Made by a program: the position numbers and the translations under genes
NCBI GenBank assembly: GCA_020629635.1
Contig: JAHDCX010000001.1
Span: 420,425 to 484,424, forward strand
Source: Acidimicrobiales bacterium
GTDB lineage: Bacteria; Actinomycetota; Acidimicrobiia; Acidimicrobiales; SHLQ01
Direction: 5' to 3'
DNA: 64,000 nucleotides
Part shown: piece by piece, positions 33,312 to 42,241 of the stretch
Layout: each line of letters opens with the position of its first letter
Numbering within the stretch: position 1 is the first letter of the stretch
Notes under the pieces: generated by a model
The model's input: the letters and a program-made list of their open reading frames with translations, nothing else
Databases searched by the model: none
Told to the model about the DNA's origin: nothing

Positions 33312-33656
33312 TCAGGAGTTCTCGGCGGGTCCGAGGCTCGAGGGCGACAAGCCGGTCAGGCCATTCGCGCGGGCCCATTCGGCCACGCCGGAGAGATCAA
33401 CGGGTTCTGCAGAAGGAGTGGCCACGGGCGTCGACTGTGGACCAAGGCTGGCCGGTGAGAGGCCCGAGAGTCCCGTCGTTCCCGCCCAGTCCGCAACGCC
33501 GGACAGATCGACGGCCTGTGGCGTTTGGGCGGGAGCTGTCGGCTGTGCGTCGGCAAGGCTCGCGATGCCGAAGGTGGAAGCGCCGATGGCGGCGGCGAGA
33601 ACACCAGCCCTGCGGGCGATGAGGAATCGTGAGTGGTTGCTGCGGTGGTTCGTCAT
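33312..33656 (-). CDS. Small secreted protein with a duplicated VDLSGVAxWA repeat
   Basis: A 114-residue protein starting at ATG 33656 with a basic, twin-Arg-containing signal (LIARRAGVLAAAIGASTFG) cleaved near ADAQ. The mature part is two nearly identical units of about 25 residues: VDLSGVADWAGTTGLSGLSP and VDLSGVAEWARANGLTGLSP, each ending (A/S)SLGP and joined by a Pro/Thr/Ala linker. I know no family for it. It lies just upstream of the BTAD-STAND gene on the same strand (71-base gap), so the two may be related in function. Confidence 0.65.
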   Translation of the reverse strand: MTNHRSNHSRFLIARRAGVLAAAIGASTFGIASLADAQPTAPAQTPQAVDLSGVADWAGTTGLSGLSPASLGPQSTPVATPSAEPVDLSGVAEWARANGLTGLSPSSLGPAENS

Positions 33657-34550
33657 GATGTCCTTTCGTGGTCCCGAGCGTTTCGGGACTTCGTTGACGA
33701 TCACCACGTTGGAAGCAGGGCCTTAGCAGTGGGTTTCCTGGGATTAGTCATCGCTTAACGGCGGTCACACCGGGCGTGATTGTTGCGTTGATCGGGCGAT
33801 CAGCGGGGCTTCGTGTCATAGCCGGTCGGTACCGTCGTGGGTGCCGGGGTGTTCCGACGCCTCGGTCGGTGGGATCGACGGCTCGTCCGCAGATCCAGGG
33901 TCGCGTGCTTTGTGAGGAACCCGTCATGTCGTGAAACAGGTCGGGGCGACCCCGCTCGATGGGGTTCGAGGGGAGACACTCGACTCGGCAGATGCCGATG
34001 GGGGAGGCGTCGATGAGGGTCGGGAACCGACTTGCTCGAACTGGACCACGACCCGGAGTTCGAGCAGACGCACCACCCGATGAGCTCGTGCCCCGCTGTG
34101 CGCCGTGCCACCGAGCTCGTCATCGAGCGGAAGCATTTGAAAGAGAGACCGAGGCGAGTGAGATCTCGCGGGAGTCGGGCCGGCAGAACTCGTCTATCGG
34201 GTGGGTCTCGTCGCTCGCTTCGCTGCGTCTCGACAACGTGCCGCCCGAGCGAAATTGGCCGGGGAGTCCGCCGTGGCTGGCGGTATCGTGGTGGGTCTGA
34301 GGGCGACATCCGCCCACTGGGTTCGCCTGCCGGTTTGGTTAGTTCGACTCGCATGAACCACCACCCCGCTCTTAACGAGGTCCCACCAGGTACCCAGAAC
34401 TCACTGCGGCCGAAACTTCGCACATCGCTTGGATACGCCGACCGCGTCATCCGGGCAGATGCGGAAGCTGTCACGATGGCATCGGTTTCGTCGCTCAACG
34501 AACTCAATTGCGGAACGACGCGTTGTCGTACCGCCGAGGAAGGAAACACC
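33657..34550. other. Long intergenic stretch, with a possible HNH-nuclease remnant
   Basis: About 890 bases without an intact gene. Around 34030-34150 the plus strand reads [16 protein letters not shown] and, one base out of frame, [20 protein letters not shown]. Together these resemble the C-terminal zinc-type HNH motif of DUF222/HNH proteins, broken by a frameshift. The longer antisense frame here is mainly a shadow. The last 100 bases before 34551 should hold the cspA promoter and leader; an AGGAAGGAA ribosome site is present. Confidence 0.35.
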
Positions 34551-34748
34551 ATGCAAGGAACTGTCAAGTTCTTCAACAACGAAAAGGGCTTCGGCTTCAT
34601 CTCACGCGAGGGCGCGGACGACGTGTTCGTGCACTTCTCGAACATCGCCGGCGACGGCTTCAAGTCGCTCGAGGAGGGCCAGCTCGTCGAGTTCGAGATC
34701 GGCCCGGGCCGAAAGGGCGACGAAGCGCTCAACGTTCGCGCCATCTGA
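34551..34748 (+). CDS. cspA: Cold-shock-domain protein CspA
   Basis: A 65-residue single cold-shock domain: [20 protein letters not shown], then [20 protein letters not shown] and [11 protein letters not shown]. Both RNA-binding motifs (RNP1 [10 protein letters not shown]2 VFVHFS) are intact. It binds single-stranded RNA/DNA and acts as an RNA chaperone. The ATG follows an AGGAAGGAA ribosome site; longer frames upstream have no support. A strong terminator sits 35 bases beyond the stop, so it is monocistronic. Confidence 0.95.
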   Translation: MQGTVKFFNNEKGFGFISREGADDVFVHFSNIAGDGFKSLEEGQLVEFEIGPGRKGDEALNVRAI

Positions 34749-34783
34749 ATGATCCGCTCGACACCGTCGAGCACGGATTGACC

Positions 34784-34814
34784 AACGCCCGCAGAGATCA
34801 CCTCTGCGGGCGTT
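34784..34814 (+). terminator. Terminator of cspA
   Basis: AACGCCCGCAGAG-ATCAC-CTCTGCGGGCGTT is a perfect 13-bp hairpin with a 5-base loop, soon after the cspA stop. Confidence 0.9.
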
Positions 34815-34855
34815 CGTCATCTCCGGGCCATCATCGGTCGGGCCATACTGAGCGA

Positions 34856-37726
34856 ATGAACGCCTCGAGCCGATCCCGCCTTGTTGTTGTGCTCGTGTTC
34901 TGCCTGCTCGCCTCGGCGTGTAGCAGTGGCGAAACGCAAGATGCACAGCCACCCGAGGCCACCTCGGAGGAGGCTGTGGCGGCAGACTCCACCACGACCT
35001 CCGCCGCTGCAACGGCGCCGATCTCCGTGTCGAGCCATGCCGAACGGGCCTCGACACTGCTCGGGTTCGTGCCCGATGCCGCGCGACGCGTCACTGTTGT
35101 GGATGCGCAGGCCATCGCGATCGACCAGCACGCGAGCGATCCAGCCATCGCGTCGATTCTCGATCCCATCGCAGCCATTGCCGACGCCCGAGGGTGGACC
35201 GACCAAATCGCGACCGCCGTCCTCTTCACGACCGCCGACCGCGTCGACGCCACGCTGCTGGCAGCGTCGAGCGACGGCGCCGTCCTCGAGGACCCGGGTT
35301 CGTTCAGCGGCGCCTCCTCACCGACCTCATTCGCCCCTTACCGTGCGGCCATCGACACGCAAGTTCCGCTGAGCTTCGTTCATCTCCTGGATGCGGCTAC
35401 GAGTGAAACCACGACCACCCTTGCAGACGCGCAGGCCGTTGCTGGACGCTTCGACGTCCGCGGAGACCTTCTCGACGGCGAACTGGTCTTTCATGCTCCC
35501 GACGCTGCGCTCTTCGTGGAGGCCTACAACGTGCTCAACCGGCCCGCGACCCAGGGGGACGACCCGATCGAAGAGCCGATCCGGCTCGACGCGCCTGTGG
35601 TGGACGGTCTCGACCAGATCGTGGTCGACATGGCGTTCTTCCTCGGAGATGCACCGGACGAGGGAGTCTCCGATGCGCGCAACGTTCTGAAGAAGTTGAT
35701 CGTCGGCATGGAGACGCTCGAATACGCCGAAGGCGTCGGTGAGCGGACAGAGCTCGCCTGGCTCGACTTCGTCGTCAAGAGCGAGCAGTACCCCGAAGAA
35801 CCGGTGCCAGCGGGGTCGGTCTACATCCGATGGGAATTCAAGGACGATGCGGCGATCGAAGCGTTCGAGCAGAACGAACTCCCCGATGGGTTCCGCCTTG
35901 CGCCCACTCGCTTTCTCGAAAGCGACGATCCCGACGGCGAGATCTTCTTCGCCCTGAATCTCTACGACGCGGCCGGCGGCACGGTGGTCGGGGGCGCCCG
36001 GGCCGAGTGGGACGTGTTCGTGCACGGCCCCGATGGTGCCGACCCGAATGCCGGCGTTCGACCCCGTTTCGCCGTCGTCCAAGCGCTCGCTGAAGAAGTG
36101 TCGGCCGAGGCGACGAACCTGCTCACTCCCGCGGAACCGCTCTCCCATGTGCTCGAGAACGGTCAAGTCGTTTCGACGGTCGCCCGATTCGGTGACGACG
36201 GCGAGGCGATCCCGGTCTTCGAGTCGAGCTTCCCGGTGCCGGTACCGGGAGAAGCTCCCGTCGCCCGATTCACCCGGGAGATGGCGATCGGCAATGACTA
36301 CATCTATTGGGGTCACGGCGTCTCGGATCGGGTGCTCTACAACGCAACAACCTTCAACCACGACGCGCATTTCGTCGACGTGTCTCAGCTGACCTTCACC
36401 GACCTCTCGCCGTGGGCCCAGTACCTCAAGCCCGAGGTCAAGGACGCGGTCTACTACGACAACACACTCGAATATGTGGCATCGCCGATGGCGAACGTCG
36501 TCGACTCCCAATATCTCGACATCACCCCCGAGTGGCGTGAAGAACTGATCCGCTTCACGACCAACGGCCATCAGGAAGGCCTCATGCTGACGGCCGTCGA
36601 GCAACTGTTCACCGGTTCGGGCGATCCATTCGTGGGACGCGAGATCGTCAATGACACGCCGGCAGCGGCGTTCCACTTCGAGATTCTCGATCCCGCTGGA
36701 CTCGAAGCGTCGCTGGAGTTGCCGCAGGGTCGTCGCCTGGCGCCGGTCTCGCTGTTCACCGGCGAGGCAGCACGGCACTGGCTCACCGTCGCAATTCACC
36801 AGTTCGAGGACGCGCCGGAGGGCACCCGTGCTGAGTTCATCGTCTACACCACGGACGACGATGGTCGACCGCCGAGCAAGACGATCATCCAACTCCTCAC
36901 GGAGCGGGCGACAGTCGACCCTCTCCTCGTCGTCACGCCCGTCGGCAACGTCGATCACGGCCGATCCGGCGACGAGCTCCGAACTCGCCTCGATTCGTCC
37001 GAGATCACCTTCGACGCGGCGATGCTGCTCGACGAATTCACCGAGCGCGAACTCCATCTCGACTGGATCGAGTCCGGGGACGACACCTGCCGCATCGACG
37101 GGATCTGCGACCGCTACTACTACGACGCCGAGGCGCTCGACGTGCCCGTCAAGATTCCTGCCGAGGTCACCCTCGATGCGTTCTCGACCCCGTGGGACTC
37201 GTTCATCACCCCCGAACCCGAGGCGGCCTTCTTCCGCGACAACGCTCAGCAATACGCCATCAAGCCGGCGTACAACCTTGATGTCGAGATCGATTCACTT
37301 CCGTTCAGCGGAGTCGACGACGCCACTCACACGATCAGCGGAACCGGGTCGCTCCGGGGCCGCGTCAACGACCTCGTCGACTCGGACTACAGCTACACCG
37401 GCGACGCGCGACTCGAGGGCGACGTCTTCGTCTTTGCGATCGACCAGCAGATCGACAACGCAATCGGGACCGCTCACGTCTTCACCACTGGGCGGTTCGA
37501 CCTCACAACCGCAAGCGGGACCCAGACCGTCGTTCTGTGCGAGGGAAGCGGTTTGCTCTGTACCGGGATCACGAGTGGGTCGACCAACTTCTACACCGCC
37601 CAGAACCTCGACCGGGCCGACGGCGAGACGATCACCTGGGAGGTCAATGCCGTCATCGATCTGGGCGGAACCTTCGGCATCGCCGACAGCGAATCGACGA
37701 TCATCGCAACGGAGTCGTCACGCTGA
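34856..37726 (+). CDS. Large hypothetical lipoprotein
   Basis: A lipoprotein of about 956 residues starting at ATG 34856 (lipobox LASACSSG, lipid Cys near residue 22), followed by a Thr/Ala/Glu-rich spacer. No domain is certain. Residues about 70-370 look like a periplasmic alpha/beta region (GFVPDAARRVTVVDAQAIAI). Residues about 475-700 contain strands and the segment PQGRRLAPVSLFTGEAARHW that loosely recalls acetoacetate-decarboxylase-like folds. The C-terminus is beta-rich (SGTGSLRGRVNDLVDSDYSY). A Cys pair (DDTCRIDGICDRY) may form a disulfide. The stop overlaps that of the convergent crotonase gene. Function unknown. Confidence 0.75.
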   Translation: MNASSRSRLVVVLVFCLLASACSSGETQDAQPPEATSEEAVAADSTTTSAAATAPISVSSHAERASTLLGFVPDAARRVTVVDAQAIAIDQHASDPAIASILDPIAAIADARGWTDQIATAVLFTTADRVDATLLAASSDGAVLEDPGSFSGASSPTSFAPYRAAIDTQVPLSFVHLLDAATSETTTTLADAQAVAGRFDVRGDLLDGELVFHAPDAALFVEAYNVLNRPATQGDDPIEEPIRLDAPVVDGLDQIVVDMAFFLGDAPDEGVSDARNVLKKLIVGMETLEYAEGVGERTELAWLDFVVKSEQYPEEPVPAGSVYIRWEFKDDAAIEAFEQNELPDGFRLAPTRFLESDDPDGEIFFALNLYDAAGGTVVGGARAEWDVFVHGPDGADPNAGVRPRFAVVQALAEEVSAEATNLLTPAEPLSHVLENGQVVSTVARFGDDGEAIPVFESSFPVPVPGEAPVARFTREMAIGNDYIYWGHGVSDRVLYNATTFNHDAHFVDVSQLTFTDLSPWAQYLKPEVKDAVYYDNTLEYVASPMANVVDSQYLDITPEWREELIRFTTNGHQEGLMLTAVEQLFTGSGDPFVGREIVNDTPAAAFHFEILDPAGLEASLELPQGRRLAPVSLFTGEAARHWLTVAIHQFEDAPEGTRAEFIVYTTDDDGRPPSKTIIQLLTERATVDPLLVVTPVGNVDHGRSGDELRTRLDSSEITFDAAMLLDEFTERELHLDWIESGDDTCRIDGICDRYYYDAEALDVPVKIPAEVTLDAFSTPWDSFITPEPEAAFFRDNAQQYAIKPAYNLDVEIDSLPFSGVDDATHTISGTGSLRGRVNDLVDSDYSYTGDARLEGDVFVFAIDQQIDNAIGTAHVFTTGRFDLTTASGTQTVVLCEGSGLLCTGITSGSTNFYTAQNLDRADGETITWEVNAVIDLGGTFGIADSESTIIATESSR

Positions 37727-38539
37727 CGGATCAACGTACTCGGGCGACCGCTTCTCGAAATAGGCGGTGACGCTCTCCACCTGGTTCGGCGAACCGATCA
37801 GCGCGCCGATCTCGGCGCGTTCGTGGGCGAAGCCCGTCTCGAAGTCCTCCGCATAGGCGGCTTCGACCAGTCGTTTGCCGGCGCGGATGGCTTCGGGGCT
37901 CTTCGACGCGATCGTGCGCGCCAGGTCCATGGCGGCGGCGTGGGGGTCGTCGCTGACCGACGTTGCCAGGCCAAGCCGAAGCGCCTCCTCGCCACCCACC
38001 TCACGCCCGGTCCAGATCAACTCCTTGGCCACATCGGCGCCCACGATGCCGGGGAGCAGCCGGGTGACCGTCATGTCCGGCGTGATCCCCCAGCGGATCT
38101 CGAGGGCCGACAGCCGAACGTCGGGGTGCACGATCCGGATGTCGCAACCGATCGCCAGCTGAAAGCCCGCCCCGAACGCCACACCGTGTACCGCAGCGAT
38201 GACCGGTACCGGCAACTGACGCCAACCCCAGACGGCCTGTTGCGCACGGTGCGTGATCCCGCCTTCGGTCATCGCCCCGATCGAGGCCGTCCCGGACGCG
38301 TCGTCGGCGCCGCCGTCGCCGGCCATCGAAGCGAACCCGGCGAAGTCGAGCCCGGCACACCACGACGGGCCATTGCCGGACAGGACCACGGCACGAAGGC
38401 CGAACGTGGCGGCCAACTCGTCCGCGGTTTCGATGAGTGCGGTGAACATCGCGCCGTCGACAGCGTTCATCTTGTCACCGCGATTCAATCGCACGTCAGC
38501 GATCCCATCCTGGACGTCCACGGTGATGCGGTTGCTCAT
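37718..38539 (-). CDS. Enoyl-CoA hydratase/isomerase (crotonase) family
   Basis: A 273-residue crotonase. The oxyanion-hole motifs are clear: LSGNGPSWCAGLDFAGFASM near residue 52 and AVHGVAFGAGFQLAIGCDIR near 117. The following SALEIRWGITPDM is typical of the CoA pocket. The usual catalytic Glu pair of true hydratases is not evident (GAG-FQL and RWGITPD), so isomerase or another crotonase reaction is as likely. A fatty-acid or CoA-thioester role is inferred. Convergent with the large lipoprotein gene, overlapping it by 9 bases at the 3' ends. Confidence 0.88.
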   Translation of the reverse strand: MSNRITVDVQDGIADVRLNRGDKMNAVDGAMFTALIETADELAATFGLRAVVLSGNGPSWCAGLDFAGFASMAGDGGADDASGTASIGAMTEGGITHRAQQAVWGWRQLPVPVIAAVHGVAFGAGFQLAIGCDIRIVHPDVRLSALEIRWGITPDMTVTRLLPGIVGADVAKELIWTGREVGGEEALRLGLATSVSDDPHAAAMDLARTIASKSPEAIRAGKRLVEAAYAEDFETGFAHERAEIGALIGSPNQVESVTAYFEKRSPEYVDPSA

Positions 38540-38593
38540 GTTTGCGCCTCCCTGGTGGTCGAGTCTTGCACGGATGGCGGACGGGGCGGCCCG

Positions 38594-39343
38594 TCAGTCG
38601 AGGGCAGCGCGGCCATACCCGAACGGGAGTGCAAGACGGTGCTGTGCAAGGAGCTCTGGGTCATCCAGCAGATCGCGGGTGCGCATGTCGACGGTGACGC
38701 GGCCTTCGTCGAGCACGACGGATCGGTCGCAGGTGGCGAGCGCAAACGGGAGATCGTGCGTCACGATGATCTGCGTTTGCGGGAGTGCCGTCAGCAGCGC
38801 CGCGAGCTCGTGACGCCCGAGCGGGTCGAGTCCCGAGGTCGGTTCGTCGAACACGAGCACCTGCGGGTCCATCGACAACACCGTCGCGATGGCGGCTCTT
38901 CGCTTCTCGCCCCCGCTCAAGTGATGGGGCGTCGCGTCCGCAAGATCAGTCGCAGAAACCGCATCGAGCGCTCGGGTCACCCGTTGTTCGATCTGGTCGG
39001 GCGAGAGGCCGAGGTTGGCGGGTCCGAACGCAACGTCCTCGCGTACCGACTGCATGAACAGCTGATCGTCGGGACGCTGAAAGACGAGGCCGACGTTCCG
39101 GCGAATCTCTGACACGGTGTCCGACCCAATGACCTGGCCCCCGATCCGTACCGAGCCCGCATGAGGGGCGAGGAGCCCGTTGAGGTGGAGTGCAAGCGTG
39201 GTCTTGCCCGATCCATTCGGCCCGAGAATGGCCACTCGTTCGCCGGCGTCGACCTGAAGGTCGAGGCCGTCCAGCACGAGCCGGTTCGCTCCCGGATAGG
39301 CGAACGACAGCCCGTTGACGGAGACGTCGGTGGAGGCGCTCAA
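38594..39343 (-). CDS. nikO: ECF transporter ATP-binding protein, CbiO/NikO-like
   Basis: A 249-residue ABC ATPase: Walker A LGPNGSGKTT (near 38), Q-loop FQRPDDQLF (typical of energy-coupling-factor transporters), signature LSGGEKRRAAIA and Walker B VLVFDEPTSGLD. A TTG start (39343) overlaps the stop of the CbiQ-type gene, which agrees with the fold starting a few residues later. With the CbiQ and CbiMN proteins it forms a group I ECF importer. The Nur-type regulator and operator next to the operon argue for nickel rather than cobalt. Confidence 0.9.
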   Translation of the reverse strand: MSASTDVSVNGLSFAYPGANRLVLDGLDLQVDAGERVAILGPNGSGKTTLALHLNGLLAPHAGSVRIGGQVIGSDTVSEIRRNVGLVFQRPDDQLFMQSVREDVAFGPANLGLSPDQIEQRVTRALDAVSATDLADATPHHLSGGEKRRAAIATVLSMDPQVLVFDEPTSGLDPLGRHELAALLTALPQTQIIVTHDLPFALATCDRSVVLDEGRVTVDMRTRDLLDDPELLAQHRLALPFGYGRAALD

Positions 39344-40110
39344 CGGAGCCCCACGACAGCAAGGGCGACGATCGCAATGCACGCCGGCGCCAGCGCCACC
39401 AGCCAATCTGCGCGTTCGGCGCGGGGCGACCCGAGCTCGGGCATCGTCCCCGTGTAGCCGCGAGCGGCCATCGCGTCATGGACACGTTCGCCGCGCTCGT
39501 AGGTGCGCACGAAGAGGGTCCCGGCCGAGGATGCGATGGGCCGTGCTTGCCACAACCAGCGTGGGTCGTACCCCCGAGAGACCATGCTGCGACGCATCCG
39601 CCCGAGCTCCTCGACGATCAGATCGAGGTAGCGAAACATGAATCCGATGATCCCGATGATCGTCGCCGGCGCGCGGAGTCTGCTCAGTCCACCGAGGAGG
39701 TCAGGAATCGGCGTTGTAGCAGTGACGATGATGCTCGCCGTGGCGCCGAGGGTTGCCTTCGCCAGGATGTTCCAGGTCGCCCACACGCCATCGATCGAGA
39801 GGGTCAGTGGGCCAAGGTCGGTCGTCGCTCCATCGCCGAGGAAGGGGAGCGCGATGGCAAAGGCCACGAACGGCGTGACGGCTGCGAGGCGCCGCATCAT
39901 CAGGCCCGGACGAAGTCGTGCGCATCGGACGGTTGCGGCGACCAACACCGCATCGACGACGAACACGGGGACCCACGTCCGAGGGGTCACGGCGACGGCA
40001 ATGACAAACAGAAAGAGGCCGGCGAGCTTCGCCTCGGCGGCCACAGAATGAACCGGGCTCGTGCCGTGGACGTGCAGATGGCGATGGGTTGTCGAGTCGA
40101 GCTGGATCAT
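39340..40110 (-). CDS. nikQ: ECF transporter T component, CbiQ/NikQ-like
   Basis: A 256-residue membrane protein. The start (ATG 40110) overlaps the stop of the CbiMN gene (ATGA). The N-terminus carries HRHLHVHGTSPVHS. The C-terminal half has two coupling motifs with Ala-Arg-Gly: RRSMVSRGYDPR and VHDAMAARGYTGTM, the Ala-Arg-Gly helices that contact the ATPase. About five membrane segments are visible. It links the ATPase to the metal-specific subunit. Confidence 0.9.
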   Translation of the reverse strand: MIQLDSTTHRHLHVHGTSPVHSVAAEAKLAGLFLFVIAVAVTPRTWVPVFVVDAVLVAATVRCARLRPGLMMRRLAAVTPFVAFAIALPFLGDGATTDLGPLTLSIDGVWATWNILAKATLGATASIIVTATTPIPDLLGGLSRLRAPATIIGIIGFMFRYLDLIVEELGRMRRSMVSRGYDPRWLWQARPIASSAGTLFVRTYERGERVHDAMAARGYTGTMPELGSPRAERADWLVALAPACIAIVALAVVGLR

Positions 40111-41099
40111 GACGTCGCCGAGCCGCGAATCCGACGCTGTGCCGAGACGAGTCCCCACCCAACAAACAGCGTCACGGCGACACCTGCACCGCCCGCGACG
40201 GCGAGACTGAGGGACTCGTTGTCGAGCCCGCGGGTCGCGTAGTCGGCGAAGAGGCCGTCACCGAAGGTGTGTTCATCAGCGGTGTCGGCGAATCCGAGGT
40301 CGTCGGCAACCCGTTCGAGTCCGTCCGGTGCGGAGGCGGCGAACTGGCTGACGACGGTGGCGAGAAACACCGCGACCAGCAGGCTTGCGAGGACGAACGT
40401 TCGAGTGCCGACGTTTGGTCGGTGTCGAAGCTCGTTCGGAGCCAGGTCCGCAGCACCGACCACCAGATCAGGCCGAGCTGCGATCACGGCGCCGACGACG
40501 GCCCCCGTGATGAGTCCTTCGCCGATCCCGATGAGCACGTGCACGCCGACCATTGCGCCAAAGACCGTGTCGAAGGGAACGGGGGCGGTCGCTCCGAAAA
40601 GCCACTCGATCGAGAACATCATCGCGGCGAGAACCACCGACGCTCCCGCGGCAAGCGCGCTCGCCCCGACCACGCCGGTGCCGTTGTTGGGTAGGAGTCG
40701 ACGGAAGCCACGGAAGAGTGCCCAGCCTCCGAAGGCAGGGACGATCGCCATGTTGATGGTGTTGTAGCCGAGCGCGGTCAGCCCTCCGTCGGCGAAGACG
40801 AGTGCCTGCACGATCACGACAATCGCCACGACGAGCGCTCCCACCCACGGCCCAAGCAGGATTGCGGCGAGTGCGCCTCCGAGGAGATGTCCGGTCGTCC
40901 CCGAAGCAACGGGAAAGTTGAGCATCTGCGCCGCGAAGATGAACGCAGCGCTCACCCCAGCGAGCGGGATTCGTCGATCACCCAGCTCGGTTCCGCTGGC
41001 ATGCACGGCTCGGCCGACGATGAGGGCGGCGATCACGCCGGTCAACGCAGCGACCGACGGCTCGAGGAAGCCATCGGGAGCATGTAACGCCACGATCAC
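40107..41099 (-). CDS. nikMN: ECF transporter substrate component, CbiM-CbiN-like fusion (nickel)
   Basis: About 330 residues. The CbiM part opens IVALHAPDGFLEP, the conserved N-terminal metal-binding start (His then PDGFL), and has about six membrane helices (GTTGHLLGGALAAILLGPW, FGAMVGVHVLIGIGEGLITG). The C-terminal part (about residues 235-330) has two helices flanking a loop (DGLERVADDLGFADT) like CbiN/NikN, making a single-chain MN protein. I chose GTG 41099 because GAGAGG lies 9 bases upstream and the PDGFL motif should be near the terminus. It selects the metal ion, probably nickel. Confidence 0.88.
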   Translation of the reverse strand: MIVALHAPDGFLEPSVAALTGVIAALIVGRAVHASGTELGDRRIPLAGVSAAFIFAAQMLNFPVASGTTGHLLGGALAAILLGPWVGALVVAIVVIVQALVFADGGLTALGYNTINMAIVPAFGGWALFRGFRRLLPNNGTGVVGASALAAGASVVLAAMMFSIEWLFGATAPVPFDTVFGAMVGVHVLIGIGEGLITGAVVGAVIAARPDLVVGAADLAPNELRHRPNVGTRTFVLASLLVAVFLATVVSQFAASAPDGLERVADDLGFADTADEHTFGDGLFADYATRGLDNESLSLAVAGGAGVAVTLFVGWGLVSAQRRIRGSATS

Positions 41100-41153
41100 T
41101 GCAAGGTCCTCTCGCCCGGAGCAGACCGCACCGTAGGTCCGCATGAGCGCTAC

Positions 41154-41168
41154 TGCAAGCCGCTTGCA
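41154..41168. promoter_or_regulatory. Nur box (nickel-responsive operator)
   Basis: TGCAA-GCCGC-TTGCA is an exact match to the TGCAA-N5-TTGCA consensus I recall for the Streptomyces nickel regulator Nur, and is also a perfect 7-1-7 inverted repeat. It lies between the divergent nickel transporter and the Fur-family gene. Confidence 0.8.
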
Positions 41169-41206
41169 ATAGAGAGTTCGTTGGCCACTACGCCTACGCT
41201 GCGGCC

Positions 41207-41629
41207 GTGGACCTCGACGCGGCACTCCGAGCGCATGGGCACCGTGTCACGCGTGCACGCTGCGAGGTGTGGGAGGTGCTCGTCGCCGCCGACGAACACT
41301 TGAGCGCGCAGGGCATTCTCGACCGCATCGACGGCGGCGACGCCCCGATCAACGAGTCGTCGGTGTACCGAACGCTCTCGCTCTTTGCTGAGCTCGGGCT
41401 CGTCCGGGAGTCCAGGCTTGACGAGACGGCCACGTGGGAGTTGTTCCACGACGACGCCGCGATTCACCTCGTGTGCGCACGATGCGGGCACGTGATCCAC
41501 CACGACACCGACCTCGTCCATGAGTTGCGTCGCTCGCTCGAGGGTCGCGGCGACTTCGTGCCCGCCGAGATCGACGTGCGGGTCGTTGGCCGTTGCGATT
41601 CGTGCGAACCCGCCGTCAGCGACTCCTGA
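41207..41629 (+). CDS. nur: Fur-family regulator, Nur-like
   Basis: A 140-residue Fur-family protein starting at GTG 41207: HGHRVTRARCEVWEVLVAAD, then the recognition helix INESSVYRTLSLFAELGLV, then the metal-binding HLVCARCGHVIHHD and the C-terminal RCDSC. It carries both Cys pairs of the structural zinc site. Divergence from a CbiMQO-type importer and the exact Nur box between them make Nur (nickel uptake regulator) the best choice over Zur or Fur. It should repress the importer when nickel is plentiful. Confidence 0.88.
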   Translation: MDLDAALRAHGHRVTRARCEVWEVLVAADEHLSAQGILDRIDGGDAPINESSVYRTLSLFAELGLVRESRLDETATWELFHDDAAIHLVCARCGHVIHHDTDLVHELRRSLEGRGDFVPAEIDVRVVGRCDSCEPAVSDS

Positions 41630-41630
41630 A

Positions 41631-42098
41631 TCAACAGTCCGGGCGAATCGACGGGTCCAACTCCGGGAGGCGCCCGGTCAACAGCGACGACTTCACGATC
41701 GACGTGTTCGTTTCGGCGTGTTCGTGGAGCGGCAGCAGGATCTCGTCGAGCTCGGACACGTCGACCAGGGCAAGGCGAGCCACGAAGCAGTCATCGCCCG
41801 TGACCCGGTCGCAGGCGATGAATCGAGGCTCCTCGACGATCATCCGCTCGACAATCGGCAGGTGGTGAGCGCGCGGTTTCAGCCGGACAATCGCTTCGAG
41901 CGTGTACCCGAGCCGACGGGTGTCGACGCGAACGTCGAACGACGTGATGACGCCGTCGTCTTGGAGCCGGCGCAGACGCTCCTTCGTCGCCGGAGCGGAC
42001 AAGCCGACCTGGCGGCCGATGTCGGCAAGGGTGGCTCGACCATCTCGGTCAAGCGCAGCAATGATCTCACGGTCGATCTCGTCCACGGCCTTGGTCAC
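41631..42098 (-). CDS. Lrp/AsnC-family transcriptional regulator
   Basis: A 155-residue Lrp-type protein. The AsnC helix-turn-helix (IDREIIAALDRDGRATLADI, then GLSAPATKERLRRLQDDGVI) is followed by a RAM/effector domain (AIVRLKPRAHHL to TNTSIVKSSLLTGRLP). It forms oligomers that respond to amino acids or related small ligands. It is convergent with the nur gene, overlapping nothing, and diverges from the PhzF-family gene at 42242, which it may regulate. Confidence 0.9.
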   Translation of the reverse strand: MTKAVDEIDREIIAALDRDGRATLADIGRQVGLSAPATKERLRRLQDDGVITSFDVRVDTRRLGYTLEAIVRLKPRAHHLPIVERMIVEEPRFIACDRVTGDDCFVARLALVDVSELDEILLPLHEHAETNTSIVKSSLLTGRLPELDPSIRPDC

Positions 42099-42241
42099 GA
42101 AAGCAGACTACGTCGCAATCGACCGAAACCAAGGTGAGAAGCTCCACCAACCGTTGTTTCGACGGCCGCCGGTCGGGTGGTATCCCTACGCTTCATGACG
42201 ACGGTCGGCACCGGCCGCATGAGCACTCGGAGTTCTCGACC

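Noticed and set aside
33800..34801. 333-codon minus-strand frame across cspA
   Set aside because: It covers the cspA gene antisense and has no recognisable domain.
35327..37252. Long minus-strand frame opposite the large lipoprotein
   Set aside because: No domain, odd composition, and the plus-strand frame has a lipoprotein signal and normal codon pattern; it is a shadow of high-GC codon bias.
41100..41206. Cobalamin riboswitch before the cbiM-like gene
   Set aside because: The region is only about 107 bases and shows a Nur box, with no B12-box-like sequence seen.
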